Assembly (NCBI GenBank): GCA_031291275.1
Contig: JARLJJ010000599.1
Location: forward strand, 1-51,649
Origin: Formivibrio sp.
Lineage (GTDB): Bacteria > Pseudomonadota > Gammaproteobacteria > Burkholderiales > Chitinibacteraceae
Direction of reading: 5' to 3'
DNA length: 51,649 nucleotides
A model generated the notes under the pieces. The model saw nothing but the letters and a program-made list of their open reading frames with translations, was not told where the DNA came from and searched no databases. The position numbers and the translations under genes were made by a program. Below are positions 44,332 to 51,649 of this stretch, piece by piece; the first letter of the stretch is position 1; every line of letters begins with the position of its first letter.

Positions 44332-45354
44332 TTAAGCCTTGATAAGGTCGGGGACAAGTTCGGCTAGTGCGGCTTTCACGCGTTCCGGGCCGAGGTTGTT
44401 CAGGCAGTTCAGGTGGTCGAGCGGGCAGGTGCGCTTGAAGCACGGGCTGCATTCCAGGCCGAGCGTGATGATCTTGGCATGGTCGGACAGCGGCGGGGTG
44501 AATTGGGGTGAGCTGGAACCGTAAACCGCGGCAATCGGCCGGTCCAGCGCGGCGGCCATGTGCATCAGGCCGGAATCGTTGGTCACGACTGCTGCTGTGG
44601 CCGAGAGCAGGTCGATCGCGGCGCCAAGGTTCGTTCTGCCGCAGAGATTGACGCAGCCGGGTGCAAGCTTGGCGATTTCGTTGGCCACTTCGGCATCCTT
44701 GCCAGAGCCGAACAACCAGACCTGCTTGCCCTCAGCGAGCAGTTCGCGCGCCAGCGCTGCCATGTGCCGCGCTGGCCAGCGCTTGGCCGGGCCAAATTCG
44801 GCGCCGGGGCAGAAGGCAATCGCAGGTTGCACTGTATCCAATCCCAGTTCCTGCAGCGCCTGCTGGCGGGAGCGGGCATCGACTACCAACTGCGGATAAG
44901 GCACCGGGCGCGACAAGGGCTGGCTGCTGTCTTCGGCCAGCGTGGCGAAGCGCTCGACCATCATGGGCAGACGCTGCGGATCGAGCACGCGGGCATCGTT
45001 CAACAGGCCGTAGCGCACCTCGCCGACCCAGCCGCTGCGCAGCGGGATGCCGGCAAAGAACGGAATCAGCGCGGATTTAAGCGAGTTGGGCAGCACGATG
45101 GCCTGATCGTAGCCGCGCTGCTTCAGTTTGCGCGCCAACTTCCAGCGTGCGCCAAGCTTCAGCTCGCCATGACCGAACGGGTTGTCGAAGGTTTCGTTGA
45201 CTTCCGGCATGCGCGCATGCACCGCGCGGGTCCAGGCTGGAGCAAGTACGTCGAGCGTGAGTCCCGGGTGGCGCGCATGCAGGCGCTGATACAGTGGTTG
45301 CGCCATGATGGCGTCGCCGATCCAGGCCGGGGCGATGATCAGGATTTTTTTCAT
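44332..45354 (-). CDS. waaF: ADP-heptose:LPS heptosyltransferase II
   Basis: GT9 glycosyltransferase adding the second heptose to the inner core of lipopolysaccharide, cytosolic face of the inner membrane, 340 residues. Seen: KKILIIAPAWIGDAIMAQPLYQRL, PNSLKSALIPFFAGIPLRSGWVGEVRYGLLND, CPGAEFGPAKRWP and TNDSGLMHMAAALDRPIAAVYGSSSPQFTPPL, followed by the cysteine-rich CSPCFKRTCPLDHLNCL. ATG 45354 (MKKILII) is preferred over an extension of six codons. Its presence shows that the organism makes heptose-containing core LPS. Confidence 0.95.
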   Translation of the reverse strand: MKKILIIAPAWIGDAIMAQPLYQRLHARHPGLTLDVLAPAWTRAVHARMPEVNETFDNPFGHGELKLGARWKLARKLKQRGYDQAIVLPNSLKSALIPFFAGIPLRSGWVGEVRYGLLNDARVLDPQRLPMMVERFATLAEDSSQPLSRPVPYPQLVVDARSRQQALQELGLDTVQPAIAFCPGAEFGPAKRWPARHMAALARELLAEGKQVWLFGSGKDAEVANEIAKLAPGCVNLCGRTNLGAAIDLLSATAAVVTNDSGLMHMAAALDRPIAAVYGSSSPQFTPPLSDHAKIITLGLECSPCFKRTCPLDHLNCLNNLGPERVKAALAELVPDLIKA

Positions 45355-45411
45355 CGGGTTCCAAAAGCGCAAAGCGGCACGCCGGCCGCTTTGTTCTTGT
45401 GTATCAATCGA

Positions 45412-45615
45412 TCAATGTTGCTTGATAACCTCGCCGGCCTTCAAACGGTACTTGGTACCGCAATACGGGCAAAGCGCTTCGCCGGTTGTCGCGATATCCA
45501 GGAACACGCGCGGGTGGCTGTTCCATTTCACCATGTCCGGCATCGGACAGTGTAGCGGTAGGTCGTGGGCGGTGACTTCAATGTCGAGCTGCGTATTTTC
45601 TTTGAGTGCAGTCAT
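45412..45615 (-). CDS. CHCC zinc-finger protein
   Basis: A 67-residue protein of the zf-CHCC family, related to the NDUFS6/NUMM subunit domain. The zinc ligands are C23, H34, C49 and C52 (HCPMP, NSHPRVFLDI, LCPYCGTKY). It commonly sits between ilvE and waaF in betaproteobacteria, as here. Function is not established; small size and lack of signal point to a cytosolic protein. Confidence 0.9.
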   Translation of the reverse strand: MTALKENTQLDIEVTAHDLPLHCPMPDMVKWNSHPRVFLDIATTGEALCPYCGTKYRLKAGEVIKQH

Positions 45616-45650
45616 TTTATGTGTCTCCAGTAGTGCAGTGCGGCGAGCCG

Positions 45651-46571
45651 TTAAGCCAGTGCCAGCCAGTCGGCGCGTTTCTCGTCGCGGCCTTGCACGA
45701 TGTCGAAATAGCGCTTCTGGATTTCGGTCGTGATCGGGCCACGGCTACCGATGCAGATGGCACGATTGTCTAGTTCGCGAATCGGGGTAATTTCAGCAGC
45801 GGTGCCGGTAAAGAACGCTTCGTCGGCGATATACACTTCATCGCGGGTGATGCGTTTTTCGATCAGCTGCAATCCCATATCTTCGATGATTTGCGCGACG
45901 GTGTTGCGGGTGATGCCGTCGAGGCAGCTGGTCAGATCCGGCGTGTAAACCTTGCCGTTGCGAACCAGGAAAATGTTTTCCCCGGAACCTTCGGCCACGA
46001 AACCGTCGACATCCAGCAACAGCGCTTCATCGTAGCCGTCGGCGGCTACTTCCTGATGCGCCAGGATCGAGTTCATGTAATTGCCGTTTGCCTTGGCCTT
46101 GCACATGGTCACGTTCACGTGGTGGCGGCTGAAGCTGGATGTCTTGACGCGAATGCCTTTTCCCAGAGCTTCTGCGCCAAGATAGGTGCCCCACGGCCAA
46201 GCGGCGACGATCACATGTACGTCGTTCACGGGCGGCGCAATGCCAAGCTTGGCCGGACCATAGAAAGCCATCGGACGCAGGTAGCCGGATTTCAGCTTGT
46301 TTTCTCGAATGACCGAAAGTTGAGCGGCATTCATGTCTTCTTTGCTGAAGGGCAGTTTCATGCCCAGAATATGGGCCGAGCGGAACAGGCGGTCAGTGTG
46401 GTCTTGCAGACGGAAAATGGCTGCGCCCTTGGATGTTTCATAGGCGCGGACGCCCTCAAAAACACCCATGCCATAGTGCAGGGTGTGCGTGAGCACATGG
46501 GTCGTGGCTTCGCGCCACGGTACCAGCTTGCCGTCATACCAAATTACGCCATCACGATCCGCCATCGACAT
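45651..46571 (-). CDS. ilvE: Branched-chain amino acid aminotransferase
   Basis: PLP-dependent final step of valine, leucine and isoleucine synthesis, 306 residues. Fold class IV signatures: LHYGMGVFEGVRAYET, the PLP lysine in CKANGNYMNSILA, and EGSGENIFLVRNG. Then GITRNTVAQI and FFTGTAAEITPI. ATG 46571 has AGGAG 8 nt upstream; a longer frame (MQTGEHE) is discarded. First gene of the ilvE - zinc finger - waaF - aroA series. The 268 bp upstream hold no gene. Confidence 0.96.
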   Translation of the reverse strand: MSMADRDGVIWYDGKLVPWREATTHVLTHTLHYGMGVFEGVRAYETSKGAAIFRLQDHTDRLFRSAHILGMKLPFSKEDMNAAQLSVIRENKLKSGYLRPMAFYGPAKLGIAPPVNDVHVIVAAWPWGTYLGAEALGKGIRVKTSSFSRHHVNVTMCKAKANGNYMNSILAHQEVAADGYDEALLLDVDGFVAEGSGENIFLVRNGKVYTPDLTSCLDGITRNTVAQIIEDMGLQLIEKRITRDEVYIADEAFFTGTAAEITPIRELDNRAICIGSRGPITTEIQKRYFDIVQGRDEKRADWLALA

Positions 46572-46839
46572 TTCATGTTCTCCTGTCTGCATTGACCCTA
46601 AAATGGGTCTGGATAATTGTCCTAATTGTATCGTAAACCTGAGAGGTAAGGGATAACCCGATCTACAAGCGGAGGTGTTTGGGATACTTTTTTATCGGAT
46701 TGCCGGACCTGTGCAGGAATACTTTTCCGTCAACATTTCACCCGTAACTGATTGATAAGCATAGATTAACGCATTGTTTATTGGTTTCTGCGCGTGCGTA
46801 AAATGGGACAGCCCCTCAGTTACGAATATTGATCGGCCT

Positions 46840-49095
46840 TTATTTTGTAATGAAACGACTGGAAAATGCTTCTGCCGGGAGCGCACGGCTGAACAAGTAA
46901 CCTTGGAATTGATCGCAACCGTTGCTTCTCAGGATGTCGAGCTGGGCGCTGGTTTCTACACCCTCGGCGATCGTGGTCAGTTGCAGGGTATGCCCAAGCT
47001 GGATGATGGCTTTCACGATGGAGGCATCGTCCTGGTCTTCGATCAAGTCGCGCACAAATGATTGATCAATTTTGAGCTTGTCCACATCCAGTCGTTTCAG
47101 GTACGACAAGCTTGAGTAGCCCGTACCAAAGTCATCGATAGAGAGCTTGACGCCAATTTCTTTCAGGCGGCGCAGCGTCTTCATCACTACGTCCATGTCC
47201 TGCAACAGAATGGATTCCGTCAGCTCAAGTTCTAGCTGACCCGCTGGCAATCCAGACCGTTCAAGTGCGTTGATCACGGTTTCGATGAGATTGCCGCGTT
47301 TAAATTGCAATGCGGACAAATTGACTGCCATGACCATGGGCGGCAGCGCTGGAGATGCGTTCCAGATTTTGGCCTGCCTGCATGCTTCATTGAGTACCCA
47401 TTCGCCAATCGGAATGATGAGACCGCTGCGCTCTGCGAGCGGAATGAATTTTGCCGGGGCCACCAGTCCCAGCTCTGGATGTTGCCAGCGCAATAAGGCT
47501 TCGGCGCCAATGATTTGACCGCTGGCAATATCAACCTGTGGTTGGTAATGCAGCAGTAATTCCTTGTTTTTTAAAGAATTGCGTAATTGTCCTTGCAATT
47601 GCATGTGCTGCAATGCATCCCTGTTCATTTCTTCGGAAAAAAAGCGGAAGGTGTTTCTTCCTGATTCTTTTGCGTGATAAAGCGCGATATCCGCGTTTTT
47701 GAGCAGAACATCAAGCGACTTGCCGTCGCCGGGAAGCAGACTGATCCCGATGCTGGTGGAGGTGTTCAATGCGTGGCCATCAATATGGAATGGTTCGACA
47801 AAAGCTTCAATGATGTTCTCGGCAATGATTTCGACCATGCCCAGGTCGGCCACATTGTTCAGCAATATGATGAACTCATCGCCGCTCTGACGGCTGATTG
47901 TATCGGTTTCGCGCAGGCATGCTTTCAGTCTGGTAGCAACATGAACCAGTAGCTTGTCACCATAAACATCGCCCAGGCTATCGTTGACCAGCTTGAAATT
48001 GTCCAGGTCGAGATAGAGCAGTGCTGCGCCGGTTCGATCACGTTTTGCAAGTACGGTGGCTTGTTCGAAACGGTCACGCAGTAGCAAGCGATTGGGCATG
48101 CCAGTCAACGGATCGTGGTAGGCCAGAAAAGCCAGTTTTTTCTCTGCTTCCTCGTGTTCGGTACGGATGCGCAGTACTTCCATGCCGTAAGAGAGGTTAT
48201 TGGCGAGTTCTTCCAGCAAATGCACTTCATCTGGGTTGAATGCGTTAAGTTCATTCGAATAAATGCAGATTGCGCCTAGGACGCGATTTTTGCTGGACAG
48301 TGGAAGCCCGATGCTTGACTGAAACCCGTTCTTGATAATGGCGTCATGCCAGGGCGCCATATTGGGATTTTTTTGGCAATCCTGGTCGACAAAAGTTTTC
48401 CCTGTTCTGATGGCAATGCCCGTTGGTCCCTGCCCACGCGGGGTATCGGCCCATGAAACATTTGCACTGCTTAGATAACCGTGTTCGTGACCCGATTGCG
48501 CAACCAGACGCACGGACTTATCCAGATCGTTTTCGGCAAAGCTCACCCAGGCGGCTTCGTGGCCGCCGATTTCTACAACCAGTCGACAGATCTGGTTGAG
48601 CAATTCTTGCTCGTCCTTTGCATGTACTAACGCAATATTGCATTCACTTAGTAACCTAAGTGCGCGATTGAGTTTTTTCTGGCTGCGCTCGGATTTTTTA
48701 CGTTCAGAAATGTCCGAGTAAATACCCAGTACACCAATGATTTTTTGTTCGGCGTCGCGCAAAGGCACCTTGGAGGTGAGTACCCAACTGACAGTGCCAT
48801 CCGGCTTTTCCTAGGGTTCTTCATAACCGAGCCTGGGTGTTCCGGATTCCATGACAAGCTGGTCATCCGCGCGATATAGCTCAGCCTGGTCCTTCCAGAC
48901 CATATCGAAGTCAGTTTTCCCGATTAGCTCGCCTTCGTGAGTCAAGCCCGCATCCTTGGCAAACAGGCTGTTGCAGCCAAGAAACCGGGAGTCGAGGTCT
49001 TTCCAGAAAATACGGATGGGTGCTATCTCAACCAGATTCCGAAGTACGGTTTGGGCGGAATTCTGGGGGCTATCTTGATTCATTGTATGGAGCAT
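46840..49095 (-). pseudogene. PAS-GAF-GGDEF-EAL cyclic-di-GMP enzyme, interrupted by one amber codon
   Basis: Would be a cytosolic c-di-GMP cyclase/phosphodiesterase of about 750 residues. The N-terminal piece (49095-48814) covers the first half of a PAS domain and ends at GYEEP, followed by TAG (48811-48813). The same frame then continues EKPDGTVSWVLTSKVPL and GVLGIYSDISERKK, the rest of the PAS, so the only lesion is one codon, most simply CAG to TAG. Downstream follow GAF (GPTGIAIRTG, QSSIGLPL), a degenerate but possibly active SGDEF site, and a full EAL domain (GAEALLRW, DDFGTGYSSL, AEGVET). The second piece could restart at GTG 48768 and give a 642-residue GAF-GGDEF-EAL protein. Confidence 0.85.
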
Positions 49096-49384
49096 CTCGC
49101 GGGTTCTGGTTTTTCAGGCGCTACGAAAGCGTATCTTGATAAACCACGATCACATTTTTCAAATCCAGGCCGATGCAATTGCAACTGGATGGGGAATCTG
49201 CGCTAAGTATAACAACACCATCTGGTGGCGTCAGTGGTGGTACCGGTATCTCGTCACTTTGAAAGCTGAGCGGTCTTGTGAACGAAAGTGTTTGAATATC
49301 TCCAACTCTCTGCGTTGCGTGATGTTTGCAGGGAATTGCTCGTTTACCGGGTGAATCACAGATGGCGAATTCGAGCGCTATTGC

Positions 49385-49933
49385 TCAGACGTCTCCAGTG
49401 TATTCACCGCGTGCTGGGTAATCCTTGGCAACGACGAAATCGATTGCGCCCAACAAGTCCTGAAACGGAGGGCGGGCGAATGGCATGGTTTGAACTGCAC
49501 CGTAATACAGTGTGCCATCCGGCTTGACCAGGAAGACGCCTGGTTCGCTAAACAGTGCAGGTTCTTCTATGCCGATTGAAGTTTTCCCGCGCGAAGTGCT
49601 GATGTAGAGTCCCCACTGACGCGCAGCTTTAAGGCTCAGACCATAGGCAAACTTGGTGGCATGCGCATGCACCTTTTCCACCATTTGTTTGCCTCTTTCC
49701 TCGTGGTCAGTGCTAACGGCGATAACCTGAACGCCGCGGGAAATAAACTCTGGAGCGAGTCGTTCGAGCTCCAGCAGGTATTTCACACACGCCGGGCAAT
49801 GAAGGCCGCGATAGAAGACGATAAGGTCAAATTTTTCCCCGGGTGTGGCACCAAGAACAAAGCGGCCACCTGTGGTGAGTGGAACATTCAAGGCTGGAAC
49901 AGGGTATCGAGGTAACAGGGCATGTACGCGCAT
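49385..49933 (-). CDS. AhpC/TSA-family thioredoxin-fold protein
   Basis: Peroxiredoxin-like protein of 182 residues. The redox motif is YRGLHCPACVKYLLELE, so it carries a CPAC pair where classical peroxiredoxins have a single peroxidatic cysteine in PxxxTxxC. The fold continues with VQVIAVSTDHEERG and EPGVFLVKPDGTLYYGAVQTMPFARP. No signal peptide, hence cytosolic. AAGGA lies upstream of ATG 49933. Likely thiol-dependent reductase; the substrate is unknown. Transcribed alone. Confidence 0.85.
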   Translation of the reverse strand: MRVHALLPRYPVPALNVPLTTGGRFVLGATPGEKFDLIVFYRGLHCPACVKYLLELERLAPEFISRGVQVIAVSTDHEERGKQMVEKVHAHATKFAYGLSLKAARQWGLYISTSRGKTSIGIEEPALFSEPGVFLVKPDGTLYYGAVQTMPFARPPFQDLLGAIDFVVAKDYPARGEYTGDV

Positions 49934-50281
49934 CGATATATCCTTTAGGCAGAAATGATTTACCCAGCTGAGTCGAAGACGATTAACCGAGCTCCATAAG
50001 ATAAAGATAGCCGATCCATGTCGATATTGGCGGTTTGTTGACTGGCTGTTTTTCGTTAGGGGGAAGCACCTGAAGCGAATGGGCCGAGTCTACTAAGGCC
50101 TCTAACTATGCGCTTGTATCCAGCGTTTAGTCTTGATGCGGCGAGTGAGTGATGTCGGGGAATAACGGGAAAATCAGGTTGGATGTGGGCTGAACCTTGC
50201 AAAATAGCTAGGTTCAGCCTATCCCCATGGAGGCAGCAGGTGCGGCAAATGGCCGAGGGCCAATATCAACAAAACAGCCGG
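49934..50281. other. Intergenic region with a perfect dyad
   Basis: 348 bp without a supported gene. It contains a perfect inverted repeat GGCTGAACCT (50188-50197) / AGGTTCAGCC (50210-50219) with a 12-nt loop. No T run follows on either strand, so it is not a classical terminator, though it could fold in the rlmD 3' region. Confidence 0.5.
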
Positions 50282-51607
50282 CTAAATGTTTTTCTCAAAC
50301 CACGCCATGCTTTCCACGTGGGCCGTATGCGGGAACATGTTAACGACTCCGGCCGCTTTGAGCGTATAGCCCTTCAAATGTACGAGAACGCTGGCATCGC
50401 GGGCCAGGGTGGCTGGGTTGCAGGAAACATAGACAATGCGTTTCGGACCATTGGCTTCCGAGATGGATTTCACCAGTTCCAATGCCCCATCGCGCGGCGG
50501 GTCAATCAGCATCTTGTCGAAATGGCCCAGTTTTTCCAGCCAGTGTTCGGTCATCTCGAACAGGTTGGCTACCTGGAATTGCGTGCGTTCGGCCAGTCCG
50601 TTCTTCTGCGCATTCTCCATGGCACGGTCGACCAGCTGCTGGCTGCCTTCCATGCCCAAAACGCTGGCACCGCTCTTGGCAATTGGCAGGGTGAAATTAC
50701 CCAGGCCGCAAAACATGTCGGCAATGTGCTCTCCTGCCTGCGGGTCAAGCAGCTTCATTGCGCGTTCGACCATTACGCGGTTGATATGGGGGTTAACCTG
50801 GGTGAATTCAGTTGGCTTGAACGGCATCACCACGCCGAATTCCGGCAGGCTGTAGGTCAGTTCCGGCGCATCGAGCGGATAGAGCGGGAAGGCGGTATCC
50901 GGGCCTTTGGGCTGCAACCAAATGTGTACTTTCCACTGATCGGCGTAGGACTTGAATAGGGCTTCGTCGGCCTCGGTGATTGCATCCATGTTACGGAATA
51001 CCAGGACATCAATATTATCGCCGAGAGCAAGCTCGATCTGCGGCATGCGATCGCGGATGGATAGCCCCATCACCAGTTCGCGCAGCGCCGGCAATTGTGC
51101 CGAAATGTGCGGCGGCAACACATGGCATTCGTTCATGTCAGCGACGAAACTGGAGCGCTTTTCATGGAAACCAACCAATACGGTGCCCTTTTTTGCCACG
51201 TAACGTGCGGATAGTCGCGCACGGTGGCGATAGCCCCAGGCCGGGCCATAAATCGCTGGCAATAGGGTTTCAGTTTCGACATTGCCTATGCGCTTCAGGT
51301 TTTCTTCCAGGACGCGCTGCTTTGCGGCAACCTGTGCGGTGAATTCCATATGCTGCATTGAACAGCCGCCGCAGACACCAAAATGCGGACAGCGTGGCGT
51401 CGTGCGTAAAAAGCTTTCTTTCAGGATCGCCATTGCCTGCGCGTTTTCAAAATTCGGCTTTTTGCGATAAGTGGAATACTCGACGGTTTCAAACGGCAGT
51501 GCGCCATCGATAAAAATGGTCTTGCCTTCGATATGCGCCACGCCGTGGCCTTCGAAATCCAGTGATTCAATATGGGCAATGCGGGGCGGATATTTTTGCG
51601 TGGACAT
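50282..51607 (-). CDS. rlmD: 23S rRNA (uracil-1939-C5)-methyltransferase RlmD
   Basis: SAM-dependent methylation of U1939 in 23S rRNA, 441 residues. N-terminal TRAM domain (about 8-65, [26 protein letters not shown]). The 4Fe-4S cluster cysteines are in [14 protein letters not shown] plus NECHVL. The methyltransferase core has [24 protein letters not shown] and the catalytic cysteine in [13 protein letters not shown]. The gene is complete; its start is 42 bp from the window end. Confidence 0.96.
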   Translation of the reverse strand: MSTQKYPPRIAHIESLDFEGHGVAHIEGKTIFIDGALPFETVEYSTYRKKPNFENAQAMAILKESFLRTTPRCPHFGVCGGCSMQHMEFTAQVAAKQRVLEENLKRIGNVETETLLPAIYGPAWGYRHRARLSARYVAKKGTVLVGFHEKRSSFVADMNECHVLPPHISAQLPALRELVMGLSIRDRMPQIELALGDNIDVLVFRNMDAITEADEALFKSYADQWKVHIWLQPKGPDTAFPLYPLDAPELTYSLPEFGVVMPFKPTEFTQVNPHINRVMVERAMKLLDPQAGEHIADMFCGLGNFTLPIAKSGASVLGMEGSQQLVDRAMENAQKNGLAERTQFQVANLFEMTEHWLEKLGHFDKMLIDPPRDGALELVKSISEANGPKRIVYVSCNPATLARDASVLVHLKGYTLKAAGVVNMFPHTAHVESMAWFEKNI

Positions 51608-51649
51608 GGCGGATCAAAGCTTTGAAAAGAAGCGGATTATACCGGGAAC

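Overview
The window reads as chromosomal DNA of a motile, Gram-negative betaproteobacterium. This rests on the conserved block rne / rluC - HAD phosphatase - Rieske protein - S49 peptidase, on the ilvE - CHCC zinc finger - waaF run, on lplT facing alr, on outer-membrane envelope genes (waaF, mltF, an RND pump), and on a MotD stator protein, a chemoreceptor and a FlxA-like gene with a sigma-28-like promoter. Genus cannot be fixed from sequence reading alone. No plasmid or phage backbone is visible; the only mobile trace is a decayed tyrosine integrase beside a tRNA-Ser gene.

Layout. 1-5.4 kb: end of a YoaA/DinG helicase, mltG, a polar amino acid ABC permease with its binding protein (no ATPase gene), and an HDOD protein. 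5.5-12.7 kb: rne with a long structured leader, then divergent rluC - HAD - Rieske - sppA-like - motD. 12.7-20.9 kb: an overlapping operon lplT - RND adaptor - RND pump on the minus strand, then alr and lysC. 20.9-21.3 kb: tRNA-Ser(GCT), tRNA-Arg(ACG), tRNA-Glu(TTC) behind a textbook promoter. 21.5-22.3 kb: a lone solute-binding protein.

22.7-33.6 kb is the most interesting part: a self-contained catabolic locus bounded by strong terminators. On the minus strand a DeoR-type regulator, a DUF1537 four-carbon sugar-acid kinase, a PdxA2-type dehydrogenase, a sialidase-fold (BNR) protein without a signal peptide and an iron-dependent alcohol dehydrogenase form one operon. Divergently, a DHDPS/NanA-family lyase and a TAXI-type TRAP transporter follow. 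The divergent region is over 1 kb, partly very AT-rich, and holds five TTGCAA sites. I infer uptake of an acidic sugar derivative, lyase cleavage, and phosphorylation and oxidative decarboxylation of a C4 acid towards DHAP; the substrate is unknown.

33.7-36.1 kb: a TerC-family membrane protein, the FlxA-like gene, the integrase pseudogene and tRNA-Ser(CGA). 36.2-43 kb: mltF, gltX, a chemoreceptor, an unusually long NagZ and a small lysine-rich secreted protein. 43-46.6 kb: aroA, waaF, zinc finger and ilvE, all on the minus strand. 46.8-51.6 kb: a PAS-GAF-GGDEF-EAL gene split by one amber codon, a thioredoxin-fold protein and rlmD. Starts were re-chosen by ribosome binding site, signal peptide and family length where the longest open frame looked too long.
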